64,000 nt of DNA from Schlesneria paludicola DSM 18645 (GTDB taxonomy: Bacteria > Planctomycetota > Planctomycetia > Planctomycetales > Planctomycetaceae). Of this stretch, positions 7,324 to 16,968 are shown in pieces; the first letter of the stretch is position 1; each line of letters begins with the position of its first letter. A program made the translations under genes and the position numbers. Location: positions 1-64,000 of the forward strand of contig NZ_JH636436.1 in assembly GCF_000255655.1 (NCBI RefSeq), given 5' to 3'. The notes beneath the pieces are model-generated. The model was not told the DNA's origin and searched no databases. It saw nothing but the letters and a program-made list of their open reading frames with translations.

Positions 7324-7971
7324 TCACGAATCGATCGAGCCCCGAACCAGGTTTCGGCAGGTGCTGGCATAGGGCCTCAGCACTTGCAAGAGACCCGTGA
7401 GAACGAGGAGATTGATCATCGCGGATCTGAGCTCGGGCGAATTCGGAGAGACGGCAAGTCGCCAGAATAAGATCAGAGTGCAAGCGGCCTCGATCACATA
7501 GCACGTGATCAAGGTTGAACCGCGTGCTTCGTTTTTCTCGTTTCCGATTTGGATGCTGCGGGTGATGAGAATTGTCAAACAACTGACCAGCGCCCAAACT
7601 TCCTTGATGTTTCCAAGCTGATAAATCGGCACCGCAAGAGCCACTGCGAGCCCTACGAACCCAACGACGCTGAAGCAAATGCCTGCCCGAAATGCCCACA
7701 GACGTTGGTGGCAGGCGAAGTAGGTGACGGTGGCCCAACTGAATGAGAACAGCATCAGCAGGGCGCCGAGCAGCACGTCCTGGAACGTGCCCGAGGACAG
7801 CATTCCCGAAGTTCGTGGCGCCGAGTAGGCTATGACGACACCGACTGTTCCCATCACAAGACAGAACCATTGGCATGCGATCCAGAATAACAAGATCGGC
7901 CCCCGCCGCTTCTGGATGTCGTCTGGCCACATCAATGGTTGGGCTTCGGTGCTGAATGTCGACTCGGCCAT
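7324..7971 (-). CDS. Hypothetical integral membrane protein, 215 aa
   Basis: Starts with ATG (MAESTFSTEAQPLMW). After a ~25-residue polar N-terminus there are about six hydrophobic segments (approximately 27-50, 62-84, 92-118, 122-138, 155-175 and 183-200) with short loops, e.g. FSWATVTYFACHQRLW and CYVIEAACTLILFW. I do not recognise a family. It is convergent with nuoD and downstream of the LRR gene on the same strand by 269 bp. Confidence 0.6.
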   Translation of the reverse strand: MAESTFSTEAQPLMWPDDIQKRRGPILLFWIACQWFCLVMGTVGVVIAYSAPRTSGMLSSGTFQDVLLGALLMLFSFSWATVTYFACHQRLWAFRAGICFSVVGFVGLAVALAVPIYQLGNIKEVWALVSCLTILITRSIQIGNEKNEARGSTLITCYVIEAACTLILFWRLAVSPNSPELRSAMINLLVLTGLLQVLRPYASTCRNLVRGSIDS

Positions 7972-8240
7972 GGTTTGCCTAACCCGAGTGCAAGTCCGTC
8001 ATTGATCCGGTTGAAATCTGTCCGGTCCGTAATGTCCCTGATCGTACTGAGAAGACGATGATCGAAGCAATCCGTCTTGTTTTGTGTTAGCAGCCTGTTG
8101 AAGAATGGGAGACAGGCACCTGGGTCGTCGGGGCGTCATGGCGTTGTTTCATCTGATCCGAGCCAGTCCCCGTGACTTCAACGGGCTGTCAGATGGCAAG
8201 TCCGTCGCGAATGCTGGGCTGGGATACAGAATGGATGAGC

Positions 8241-10013
8241 TCAGCGAAAGATGGAGACATTCGGACGCGCGTCTTTGAAGCCGTTCAAACCCGAGTCGGT
8301 GATTTCGGTGTTTCGAATTCTGAGCATGGTGAGATTTTTCAGGCGCTTGATGTCGGAAAGGCTCGTGTCTGTGATCTTGTTGTGACTGATCCCCAGCGTT
8401 CGCAATTTTCCCAACACCATCAGTTCACTCATGCCGGCATCGGTGAGGGCGTTGTTCTCGATTCTGAGTTCTTGCAGCCCTTCGAGCTGGTGCAGTTCAG
8501 CCAGGCCGTCGTCGGTGACTCGCGTGCCTGAAATAACGAGTGTCTTCAACGATTTCAGCGTGCAGATTTCTCTCAGGCCCTCATCCGCAATCAAACACCG
8601 ATCGCAACGGAGTACTGTGAGCTGTTCCAATCTTTCAAGACTTTTGAAGCCAAGTCCCGAGATCGCGGTTCGGCTAAGGCTGAGTTCCTTTAAGTGGACC
8701 AGACATTTCAGTTCGCTCAAACTGGCGTCGGTGACTTGAGTCGCATCGAGGTTGAGGCTTGTGAGGTGCTTGAGATCCCCCAGACCGTGTAACCCAGTGT
8801 CGGTGATCGGTGTGACTCGAAGGTCGAGATGCGTGAGATCGCGCAGGTGGTTGAGTTCACTGATGTCAGTGATTTGTGTACCGCCAAGGGTGAGCCTTCG
8901 CAATCGTTTCAGTTCTCGCAACGATCTCAGTCCGACATCCGTGATGGGGGTATCGGAAAGCCTGAGGTCGGTCAATGTTCGTATTGAGCTCAGCCGGTTT
9001 AGCTCAACGTCCGTGACTTGAGTGTCGCTCAAGTCGAGCGTCTTGAGTTGGTCGAGGTTCGTCAGTTCCTGAAGTCCGGTTCCGGTGATCTGGTTCGAGC
9101 CGATCAAAAGGGTTGTCAGATTTTTCAGTCCCTTTAGTGCTGTCAGACCGGCATCGCTGATTTGTGTCTTGGTCAGCTTGAACGTTTCGAGTTCGTGCAG
9201 CCCTCGCAGTTCATTCAATCCTTCGTCCGTGATTTGAGTGCCACGAAGATCCAGTACTGTCAGATGTTTGAGGCGTCGTAGCGACGTCAGGCCGGAATCG
9301 GCAATGGGGATGTTGGCGAGATAAAGGTGCCTCAATTCCGGAAGGTCGCTCAATTGCTCAAGGCCTTCATCCGTGATTCTGATCGTGTTTAAGCCGTTCA
9401 GATTGCTCAGGTCGAGCGTGGTGATGGTCTTGAGCCTTTTCAACGCCTGCAATCCGTCGTCAGTCATTTCAACGTTTTGCAGCCAAAGGGTCGTGAGATT
9501 CTGAAAGTCTGACAACTCACGAAGACCGCGATCAGTGATTCGAGTGTCGCTCAGGTTGAGCTCCGCGAGACGTTCGAAACTGGCCAGTTCCTTAATCCCC
9601 GCGTCGGTGATCGAGGTGTTTTGGAGCCAGACCGTTTCCAGGTTCGTCAGTCGTTTCAGATGAAACAGACCGCGATCCGTAATTCTGGTGTCGCTGAGAT
9701 TCAGATTCACAAGACTTGTCAGGTCCGCCAGTTCTTTCAGATCTCGATCCAAAATCGGAATCGCGTGCAGGTCGAGATCGCTCAGATCGCTGAACGGTTT
9801 CAGCAAATGCAAATGCTTCTCACTGAACTTGTGGGCTTCCTCGAACGCAATTCCGATGACGGGATGATCCGGTGCTTCAGCATCTCGCTCGATCAAAGCA
9901 CCTAACAGTTCAAGCTTCTGAACCGCCTTGGAGACATCGGGACCGTCTTGGGCGATCAGGCGGCTGCCAGCGAGCACCGTCGCTGTGATCAACGACAGAA
10001 GAGGAGCACGCAT
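8241..10013 (-). CDS. Secreted leucine-rich-repeat protein
   Basis: A 590-aa protein with a Sec-type signal peptide (MRAPLLSLITATVLAGSRLIAQ, probable cleavage near residue 21). From about residue 80 to the C-terminus it is an array of some twenty 23-25-residue leucine-rich repeats of the form L..L..L.LSDTRITDRGL..L..L, a cysteine-free type common in planctomycete exported proteins. There is no C-terminal anchor or enzymatic domain. It is likely a periplasmic or surface protein-binding scaffold; the ligand cannot be deduced. A second, shorter LRR protein (lipoprotein) is encoded at 41111-42289. Confidence 0.88.
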   Translation of the reverse strand: MRAPLLSLITATVLAGSRLIAQDGPDVSKAVQKLELLGALIERDAEAPDHPVIGIAFEEAHKFSEKHLHLLKPFSDLSDLDLHAIPILDRDLKELADLTSLVNLNLSDTRITDRGLFHLKRLTNLETVWLQNTSITDAGIKELASFERLAELNLSDTRITDRGLRELSDFQNLTTLWLQNVEMTDDGLQALKRLKTITTLDLSNLNGLNTIRITDEGLEQLSDLPELRHLYLANIPIADSGLTSLRRLKHLTVLDLRGTQITDEGLNELRGLHELETFKLTKTQISDAGLTALKGLKNLTTLLIGSNQITGTGLQELTNLDQLKTLDLSDTQVTDVELNRLSSIRTLTDLRLSDTPITDVGLRSLRELKRLRRLTLGGTQITDISELNHLRDLTHLDLRVTPITDTGLHGLGDLKHLTSLNLDATQVTDASLSELKCLVHLKELSLSRTAISGLGFKSLERLEQLTVLRCDRCLIADEGLREICTLKSLKTLVISGTRVTDDGLAELHQLEGLQELRIENNALTDAGMSELMVLGKLRTLGISHNKITDTSLSDIKRLKNLTMLRIRNTEITDSGLNGFKDARPNVSIFR

Positions 10014-10237
10014 GGCGTTGGTTTCACCGCTGAAGAATCAAGAACGTCACACGCACGAATTTCGTCGGGCAGTTGCAACTTCGTTCCAGCAGGTTCCACC
10101 TTACAGCGATTTCATCAGGCTCTCTGAGTCGAACCCCGATCGAGGGGCCATTCGAGCAGGAGTACCTGTTCAGAAACCGCGCGCGTCCTTGGATAAGATC
10201 GACGATCGAGACAAAAAACACGGGCCTCAATGCAAGA

Positions 10238-10265
10238 GCGGCCACCCTTTGAGAAGAGTGGCCGC
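10238..10265 (-). terminator. Probable terminator of the ThuA gene
   Basis: An inverted repeat GCGGCCAC / GTGGCCGC with a 12-nt spacer lies 32 bp past the ThuA stop on the minus strand. A TTTTTT tract follows on that strand about 20 nt further on (10213-10218 on the plus strand is AAAAAA). The tract is not directly adjacent, so it is not a textbook intrinsic terminator. Confidence 0.45.
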
Positions 10266-10296
10266 CCGTTGATCCGAATTGAAGCGAATGCGCAGG

Positions 10297-11205
10297 CTAT
10301 TTCGCCAGACCGGCCGCCTTCAGGGCTTTGGCTTCTTCTTCCTTGGACACTTCAGGATTGGGGGTGGCGTCGCCAGGTTCCTGACCCAGAATCCATTTTA
10401 CCCCACCAGTGACGTGGTCCAGAAATCGCTTGTCGACCCAGGTTGCTTCGTTATGGCCCAAGTTTGTCACGAACACGCGGCCTTCGCCGTAATTCTTGAC
10501 CCACGAAACGGGGACGTGTCGAGCTTTGGCAACTTCATTGGTCTTCTTGCCATCGGGCCCTTTTTTCATCTCACCCTTGGTTTCGCACTTTTCCAGATTC
10601 AAACTCATCAGGACGCGAACCTTCTCTGGCTGCCAGTGACGGTACCAGTAGATTTCGTCCTTGATCTGAAATTCGCTGCCAAACGGCTTCATCGCGGGAT
10701 GCTTGGTGTCATGCACCGAGATTGTGACAAGTTCACCGGCGTTCCATGGATGGCCGTCGAACGTGCCGCCGATCATGTCCCAATAGGGTTCGTATTCGTG
10801 AAAGGTATCGAGCGCCGAGTGAAATCCGATGAATCCATGCCCTTTCTTCGGCAGCCACTCTTTGAAGAAATAGTCCTTGTCGGCGTCGGCGATGGGCAGG
10901 TCAAGTGTCGTATAGAACATGACCAGGTCGAATTTTTCCAGATTCGCCTTCGTAAAGTCCGCAGCGGCGTCCTGCGTGCATTTCACGTCGAACAGACCTG
11001 TCTGCTGACCCAGTTGGGTCATCGCGACTTCGGCGGGTGCCAGGTCTCGCTTGGGCTGATTCTTCGGGTCACGGGTCACAGGGCCGTGTTTGAACCCGGC
11101 GCTTTGTGTCAGCATCAACACTTTGACTTTGTCGGCGGCCGTCGCCAACGACGAACAAAGCACGCTGCCGACACAGACTGCCGCAAAGGCACGGAACAAC
11201 TTCAT
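10297..11205 (-). CDS. ThuA-domain secreted protein (trehalose-utilisation-like)
   Basis: About 302 aa from the ATG at 11205 (MKLFRAFAAVCVGSVL), chosen over an upstream start because GAGAGG sits about 8 nt before it and a clean signal peptide follows (cleavage near ATAA-DK). The ThuA class-I-amidotransferase-like fold is recognised by KVLMLTQSAGFKHGPV, FDLVMFYTTLDLP, GHGFIGFHSALDTF, YWDMIGGTFDGHPWN and DEIYWYRHW. Members lack a confirmed universal activity; a role in carbohydrate processing is inferred for the family. A charged tail (KEEEAKALKAAGLAK) ends the protein. It is 83 bp downstream of the PEPCK-like gene on the same strand. Confidence 0.88.
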   Translation of the reverse strand: MKLFRAFAAVCVGSVLCSSLATAADKVKVLMLTQSAGFKHGPVTRDPKNQPKRDLAPAEVAMTQLGQQTGLFDVKCTQDAAADFTKANLEKFDLVMFYTTLDLPIADADKDYFFKEWLPKKGHGFIGFHSALDTFHEYEPYWDMIGGTFDGHPWNAGELVTISVHDTKHPAMKPFGSEFQIKDEIYWYRHWQPEKVRVLMSLNLEKCETKGEMKKGPDGKKTNEVAKARHVPVSWVKNYGEGRVFVTNLGHNEATWVDKRFLDHVTGGVKWILGQEPGDATPNPEVSKEEEAKALKAAGLAK

Positions 11206-11288
11206 AGTGTGCACCTCTCGAGTGATCGAACCGAACGAAGAACAGGCATGATATCGCAAGTTCCGCCGCGTTTCACTCGGCTCGACAC

Positions 11289-14200
11289 TCACATCCTTGG
11301 TTCCGCTCCCAGCGTTCCAACCAGTTCATTCAGATATTCGGGACGGCGCAGGCGATCAAGTTCCGCGTCCACCGTCTTTTGGCGCCCGACAATTGTGTCT
11401 CGTTCTGTTGGATCGATCTGGGGCCGCTCTTTCAGGTAGCCCGCCAGGTAATCGCGATGACGTTCCCACAGCACGACATCGCGCTGCTGCTTGGTTGCCA
11501 ACCGCTCGCGGTACCAGTCGCTCGCGAAGAGCGATTCACGTGTGAATTGCTGTCGAACCCAAGGATCCCGTTCCGTTTTTCCTTCGTAGCTGCCATGAGC
11601 CATGATGGTCAGCAGGAGCTTGAGCGGCGGACACGCATTCTCGATCGATCCATCTTCGAAGTACTGCGCGGCTGATCGCTGTTGTGCTTCGACGATGTAC
11701 TTGATTCCGTCTGCGAACGAATCCAGATCTTGTGATTCGGGTTGCAGGATCGATCGATCGAAAACTTTGTCTGGATTGTCGAACACACGCCCGAAGTAGC
11801 GTCGGACAAAACGATCGGTGATGCGATAGCCCAGTCGACTGGCCGGAATCGCTTCACCCTTGTGAGTAAAATCGTTGATCGGCTCGAGCAGTCGTTCGGC
11901 AAGCAGGAACTGAGGATCGCGTTCGTCCGGTGACATGCGGCACCAGACTTCCGGGATCAGCAGGCTGATATCGTGGTCGAATCGTGCATTCGGACCGATG
12001 TAACCTGCCGCGGTTGAATAGCCGGGCAGGTCCGTCAAGATCATTGAGACTAGCGCCGCATTGATGTCGGCCGTGGGGATCACCGCGTTGAAGGGGCCCT
12101 TGGTCAACGCGCCTTCGCTTCCTGCGCCCGTCGTGGAGGGGCTCTTGCCCGTCAGCGAGCAAATGTAGTCCATGAAGAGCTCGGGCAATTCCTGGAAATG
12201 GATCGGGCCATACACGGCCAGGCTGCGAATCCCTTTCGCGGGTTCTGGCGGATTGTTGCGTCGACCCGACAGCACGGCATTGACCGGCAAATGGACGGGC
12301 AAGCGGGCTGGAATCTTGCGCCAGAAACGAGTTCCCATTTGCGCGACATAACGGTCCATCGTGTTCACGACATCCGGACGGTCTTGCAGATAGCGCGGGT
12401 TCTTGGAGGGGGCTCCATCGACGATGCGGGGCTTGTCAGAGCAGACCACGAATCGACTTTTCGATTCCAGTGCCGACTCAAGCAGTCGTTTCATCGGTGG
12501 CGTGAATGCGTCGAAGTCGACAACTTTTTGAGTGATTTGTTCGATGTCGTCGCGTGTCAGCGGCTCGAAGTTCGAGATAAAGTTCGCACCTTCGCGGGCG
12601 ATGTCGGCTTCGGCCTGCTTGTCAAAACCGCGATGAACGGCGTCATCGGGACGCTGGAACAACCGATATTCGCAGTTCGACACGAACTTCACCGAATCGG
12701 TCGCTGTCGTGGGCTGGTCGCTGGCCGGACTGAACAGGCTGGCATCCGCAGCCAAATTCGAGAGCGATCGAACCGGAACAACGACCGAGGCACTGATGTC
12801 GTCTTCGTTCTGAATTTTGGTGGCAGCGGCAAAGTCTTGACGAACTTTGAACGTGCGCCAGCCGTGGTGACCGGACAGACCGACGCGCAGGTACGTCCCA
12901 ACAATTTGTCGGTCGTGAACTTTCAGCTCGTGCCCCGGGCTGCCGTTGACGAAGTTGACGCTGAAATGGCCGCGCCAGTCATCGCCCCAGGCGGGGTCGT
13001 AGAAACGCTTGATGGCATAGACCAGGGCGTAGACGTGACTGGGGATCTTCGCCAGCCACTCGTTGTAGTCATCGGTGTAATCTTCGGACGGGGTCAGCAG
13101 TTTGATGACGCTGCCCAGTGACCGCTTGGGGCTCAGGATTGGACGGCTCGGATGGACCGAGTAGTTTTGTTCCTTTCGCATCGAGGGGATCCAACGATCC
13201 GTGAAATCACGTGCGAAGATTTTCTCGACCTGATCAAGGTCTTCTTTAATGTCCGAGACATAGACCGAACCATACTGCATGTAGTCGACCAGCGACTTAC
13301 TGATTTCGCTCTTGCCGCCGCCGCTCACGGTGCACGGTTTGTGACAGAAGGTGCCCTCGGCCGCTGTCCCAATGATTCGCCACGAGGGCGCCGACGGGTG
13401 CTTTTCCATTCGCACTTTGTAACCCGAGGGGGCCATGTAAATCTTGCCGGGCAGCAGTGGGATGCTGGATTGCTTCCCGTCACGCGTCCACGAGATGTTC
13501 TGCTGCCGCAGGTCGGCCAGGGCGTCTTCGGGAATGTAGTACAGGTCGGGAAAATGACGATCGATTCCATACCCATCCGGCTGGACGTCGATCCATTCCG
13601 AATATTCACGGACGACATCGTCAAACGTGCGGCCGTTGTAGCGACGACTGTTGACTTGCAGTTCTTCGCCCAGGCTCCAACTTGGAAAGACCAGTGCGCC
13701 ACCGGCATGTTCTTCTTCGACGTTTCCCATCAAGTTGGCGGCGTAGCTGATCTGGGTTTTGACTTCTTTTTTGCAGTAGCCGAAATAGTTATCGGCGATA
13801 ATGGTGACGATCACACCGGCTTCGTTTCGGCAGGTGATTTTGAATGCGTCGCCGCCGTTGTAGAGCTCGTCGTCTTTCTCCCAGCACATCTTGTCTTTGA
13901 TCTGTCGCGGTGTCGCTTCCCGCACGTGGGGCAAACCCAGTTGCTTCTTGGTTAACCGTGTCAGATGCGGTGCGAGGATCACGCAACCGGTGTGTCCAGA
14001 CCAGTGTTCGACATCCAGGGCCGCGTCGTTCATCGGAACGAACGGATCGCCCGCATTGCCGAAGATCGATTCGACGAAATCCAGATTGCTGACCAGCGCA
14101 CCTGGTGCGAAGAATCGCACCTCCATCGTCTTTCGCGGGCAATAACCCGGAACTTCTGGGCAGACAATCGGGCGTAAGAGCACCGTGACCCAGTACCGCG

Positions 14201-14831
14201 CTTTGTCGGCTTGATTGGCGGTGAATGGCAACAGCAACAGATCTTGCGGTGGATTCATGGCATGTCGGAACAGTTCGACATACGTTCGTTTGGGGACCGC
14301 GCGCTTGTCGCCCGGGATTGCCAATCCCCCTTCGCAGACATGGAAGGTACCGACTGTGGTGCGACGGTCTGATCGCGGGTTGTGCAGCACGCCGTTGCGA
14401 ACGCGATACGAGTGCAGATATTCGCTTTCGAGTTCATCACCATCGGCAGGCAGAGACAATTCTCGGGTTAATCCGTGACGATCACAGACCAGCGCGCGGC
14501 CAGGGACGCGCAGCTTATTCGAAGTCGTTGCGGCGGGATTCGCGCGAACTTCAGCCGCAAGTTCGTCGGCGAAATACGAATTCAAAAACGTCTCGATCCG
14601 CTGATCGACGGGACAGCGGTGATCGTACAGCAGCCGGGTCTTCTCGCGAAAATTTGTGATAAGACCTGCGGCGAGTTGAACAAGTTCGGTGCCGCCCGCG
14701 GCTTCAGAAACCGGCAATCCGTTCGCTGCGAGTTTGAGATTCAAATATCGCAGTAGTTCTAACCGTTCCTGGTCTCGAACCGTGGATGCCCGATCGCCCT
14801 CGAATCCCAAGGCGAGTTTCATGTCTTTCAC
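11289..14831 (-). CDS. Probable PPi-type phosphoenolpyruvate carboxykinase
   Basis: An 1180-aa soluble protein, start GTG 14831 (GAAGAG nine nt upstream); an ATG nine bases later is the alternative. Its size, a P-loop-like TVSGGGKSEISKSL (around residues 501-514), the conserved block NYFGYCKKEVKTQISYAANL near 348-367 and EEHAGGALVFP near 372-383 resemble the large diphosphate-dependent PEP carboxykinases (EC 4.1.1.38) described from Propionibacterium and Entamoeba, which interconvert oxaloacetate + PPi and PEP + CO2 + Pi. These differ from the ~600-aa GTP and ~540-aa ATP enzymes. I assign this from memory of the family, not an alignment. It is followed by the ThuA gene and preceded by a BtaA-like gene, both within 100 bp on the same strand. 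Confidence 0.6.
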   Translation of the reverse strand: MKDMKLALGFEGDRASTVRDQERLELLRYLNLKLAANGLPVSEAAGGTELVQLAAGLITNFREKTRLLYDHRCPVDQRIETFLNSYFADELAAEVRANPAATTSNKLRVPGRALVCDRHGLTRELSLPADGDELESEYLHSYRVRNGVLHNPRSDRRTTVGTFHVCEGGLAIPGDKRAVPKRTYVELFRHAMNPPQDLLLLPFTANQADKARYWVTVLLRPIVCPEVPGYCPRKTMEVRFFAPGALVSNLDFVESIFGNAGDPFVPMNDAALDVEHWSGHTGCVILAPHLTRLTKKQLGLPHVREATPRQIKDKMCWEKDDELYNGGDAFKITCRNEAGVIVTIIADNYFGYCKKEVKTQISYAANLMGNVEEEHAGGALVFPSWSLGEELQVNSRRYNGRTFDDVVREYSEWIDVQPDGYGIDRHFPDLYYIPEDALADLRQQNISWTRDGKQSSIPLLPGKIYMAPSGYKVRMEKHPSAPSWRIIGTAAEGTFCHKPCTVSGGGKSEISKSLVDYMQYGSVYVSDIKEDLDQVEKIFARDFTDRWIPSMRKEQNYSVHPSRPILSPKRSLGSVIKLLTPSEDYTDDYNEWLAKIPSHVYALVYAIKRFYDPAWGDDWRGHFSVNFVNGSPGHELKVHDRQIVGTYLRVGLSGHHGWRTFKVRQDFAAATKIQNEDDISASVVVPVRSLSNLAADASLFSPASDQPTTATDSVKFVSNCEYRLFQRPDDAVHRGFDKQAEADIAREGANFISNFEPLTRDDIEQITQKVVDFDAFTPPMKRLLESALESKSRFVVCSDKPRIVDGAPSKNPRYLQDRPDVVNTMDRYVAQMGTRFWRKIPARLPVHLPVNAVLSGRRNNPPEPAKGIRSLAVYGPIHFQELPELFMDYICSLTGKSPSTTGAGSEGALTKGPFNAVIPTADINAALVSMILTDLPGYSTAAGYIGPNARFDHDISLLIPEVWCRMSPDERDPQFLLAERLLEPINDFTHKGEAIPASRLGYRITDRFVRRYFGRVFDNPDKVFDRSILQPESQDLDSFADGIKYIVEAQQRSAAQYFEDGSIENACPPLKLLLTIMAHGSYEGKTERDPWVRQQFTRESLFASDWYRERLATKQQRDVVLWERHRDYLAGYLKERPQIDPTERDTIVGRQKTVDAELDRLRRPEYLNELVGTLGAEPRM

Positions 14832-14923
14832 GTCAATTGTCTCTTCACAAAATCAAAGAACGCGGTCGGAGCCTGGGGAAAAGCGTACCCCCCGCCGATC
14901 GAAGATTGTACACGTATTGCGGC

Positions 14924-16120
14924 TCATCTTCGGATGTCCGCAATACAAAAGCTGCCGTAAGTGTGGACGCGATCCTGTGGGTGCAGTTCGTTTGCCAGGC
15001 GATCGTTGTACGACAGGATCTCTTTCAACGTCTTCTTCTTCCCATCGATGCTGACTTCGATCGGATTGATAAACGTCCCGTCCAGTCCGGCACTCCGCCA
15101 GAGCACGCGCGCATTTGGTGCGGCGCGGTCGACGATGGCTTGCCATTCGGCCGTCAAAATCTTCTTGGCGGGATCTTTCGACAGCCAGTCCATGTGATCG
15201 AGCAGGATGAATCGCGTAATCGGCTCGGATTGCCCTTCGAGGAATCCTTGCATCGTGTTGGTGTGACGCGAGACCTGATTGGCGACACCGTTCTTCAGAC
15301 GCTCGAAATTGTCCTGCTTCAGATATTCAGGACAGGCTTCGGGCGAGTACTCACCGGTCAGGTAGACGCGCCATGCATAGTTGTCTTTCAATGGAATTTT
15401 CGTGAACACTGCTTCGACGCGGTCCATCACGAATTGCAGAATTCCGCCCGGATACCCTTCGTCAATCTGACGCCGCTGAGCTCGTGGAACGCCGAGCAGC
15501 GACAGCGTCACGTCGCGGCGCATCGCGAACTTGATCATCGGCTTCCAAAGCTTCTTCGCCAGATCGTACTGCTCAAACAGGCTCTTTTGCTGTTCAACGT
15601 TCTCGGCGGCCAGCAACGCGTTCACGGCGTCACGCATTTTGGCGACACGGTCGACGTAATAGTTCACAAACCAGGCGAATGTTCCGCTCGTACAGCGGAA
15701 ATAGAACGATTTACGCCGGCCTTGCCGAAACAGAATCCCTTTATGATCCCAGAATTTCCGGGCGTCGGACGTCAGGTTTGGACGGAGCAGGGAAGGGTAC
15801 ACCTCGTTCCATTCGGGAAGACTTCCCTTGCCGAACAGCTTCCAGAACGTCGGATAGTCGAGGTGCTTCAGCCCCACTTGCTTCAATTCGAGCAGATGAT
15901 TCTGCTTCGAGTTCATGTCGACCGCGTGGACGTGCCCTGCACCAGCCAGGGCATAGTCCAAAGCGTTACAGCCCGCCGATGTAATCACGACGACGCGGTC
16001 TTGCGGCGTCAGTTCCAGCGCGACGCGGTCGAGCCGTGGGTCTTCCCAACACTGGTTGTAGACAATGTTCCGTCCGTGAACGAGGTTGAACCATGTTTTG
16101 CTAAGTCGTTCTACAACCAT
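14924..16120 (-). CDS. btaA: BtaA-like S-adenosylmethionine:diacylglycerol 3-amino-3-carboxypropyltransferase (DUF3419)
   Basis: A 398-aa DUF3419 family protein. An N-terminal VYNQCWEDPRLDRVAL block precedes a SAM-binding Rossmann motif (VVVITSAGCNALDYALAGAGHVHAVDMN, residues about 43-70), which is typical of BtaA. The C-terminal part has FILLDHMDWLS and NARVLWRSAG. BtaA moves the aminocarboxypropyl group of SAM to diacylglycerol, the first step of betaine lipid (DGTS) synthesis; N-methylation then needs BtaB, for which I see no candidate in this window. Without BtaB nearby the exact product is uncertain. The gene lies 92 bp upstream of the PEPCK-like gene. Confidence 0.78.
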   Translation of the reverse strand: MVVERLSKTWFNLVHGRNIVYNQCWEDPRLDRVALELTPQDRVVVITSAGCNALDYALAGAGHVHAVDMNSKQNHLLELKQVGLKHLDYPTFWKLFGKGSLPEWNEVYPSLLRPNLTSDARKFWDHKGILFRQGRRKSFYFRCTSGTFAWFVNYYVDRVAKMRDAVNALLAAENVEQQKSLFEQYDLAKKLWKPMIKFAMRRDVTLSLLGVPRAQRRQIDEGYPGGILQFVMDRVEAVFTKIPLKDNYAWRVYLTGEYSPEACPEYLKQDNFERLKNGVANQVSRHTNTMQGFLEGQSEPITRFILLDHMDWLSKDPAKKILTAEWQAIVDRAAPNARVLWRSAGLDGTFINPIEVSIDGKKKTLKEILSYNDRLANELHPQDRVHTYGSFCIADIRR

Positions 16121-16731
16121 ATTTTATGTCTGTTCTTGTCGAAAATCGGAAGCGGAATGGGACAGGTCGAATTCACCGCGCAGTTGTTCGAAGTTCGCGT
16201 CGGAAAACGCTCACTATGTTGGTGTAACGCGAGCCGATTCTCAACCGAGACCCTGACGGTTCTTCCTGACGGCATTCTGGTCAGGGTTTGAGCCAGTATT
16301 TCTGTTGTCGGCGTCGTGAAAGCGGAGTTTGGAAGCTGGATGACCGCGTGCGAACCAACGCAAACCGAATCCACTTCATGTCCGTCACTCCGTGAGGTGC
16401 GACATGCAGGGGGTGTTCGAGGGGCGATCAGGAATCCGCGGGACGGCTGGATTGTATCGAGATCGAAGCCCGCTCGGGAGTCCTCGCCGGGGTGAAGTCG
16501 TTCTGGGGCGGACGAGCAGGTCGCTGACACGCGCCGTCGAGGCGAACTCCATCGGTTGAGAGAATGGACCGAGGGTGCGATTGCGGGGCTTTCGGTGGGC
16601 GGGTGTCGCTCTGAATTGAAGGGCAGTAAGTCAGCACCACCAAGCACTTCGTCGAGCGAACATTCAAGGCCGAGCGGGCCGCCCGTTGAACTCGCCGCGC
16701 GCGAACCCGTCATGACAAAGTGTCGATGCCA
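16121..16731. other. Intergenic, no supported gene
   Basis: 611 bp between the BtaA start and the BON gene. A minus-strand frame over much of it is rich in Arg, Ser and Pro with no family resemblance or ribosome site, and is probably spurious. Confidence 0.5.
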
Positions 16732-16968
16732 CTAGCAGACTTCGACATCGTTTGTGACCGACATGTCTTCGACCGCGCGCTGGACGGCACAAGTCACAAG
16801 CTGCTTGTTGTAGTAGCTGGAGGTTTTTCCCGAGACAATCAAACGGCCATCGTTGACTCGAACAGACAACCCGCGAATACGACCACCGGTTTTGATATGG
16901 ACCGCCTGTTCAACCAACTCGAGCAGGTGGGGCAGTCCGGGCGACGATGGGACGAAGGCAATGCTCAT
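16732..16968 (-). CDS. Small BON-domain protein
   Basis: 78 aa from the ATG at 16968, which is placed by a perfect GGAGG about 8 nt upstream. The sequence LVEQAVHIKTGGRIRGLSVRVNDGRLIVSGKTSSYYNKQ, then AVQRAVEDMSVTNDVEV, follows the BON pattern (helix, a G.(I/V).V...dG.V.L.G strand pair, helix, closing V.N.I-type strand). BON domains bind phospholipid or other macromolecules; here there is no signal peptide, so a cytosolic role is likely. It stands alone between intergenic stretches of 611 and 453 bp. Confidence 0.75.
   Translation of the reverse strand: MSIAFVPSSPGLPHLLELVEQAVHIKTGGRIRGLSVRVNDGRLIVSGKTSSYYNKQLVTCAVQRAVEDMSVTNDVEVC

Noticed and set aside
8085-8140. Possible dispersed repeat resembling the loop of the 56754 hairpin
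   Set aside because: Only a short GG(C)ACCT-type similarity and no paired arms; not enough to call a repeat.
14786-16291. 501-codon plus-strand frame
   Set aside because: Antisense to the BtaA-like gene with its clear SAM-binding motif; no motif in the plus-strand translation.
16111-16713. 200-codon minus-strand frame before btaA
   Set aside because: Low-complexity Ser/Arg/Pro composition, no ribosome site or family similarity, and it overlaps the btaA start.
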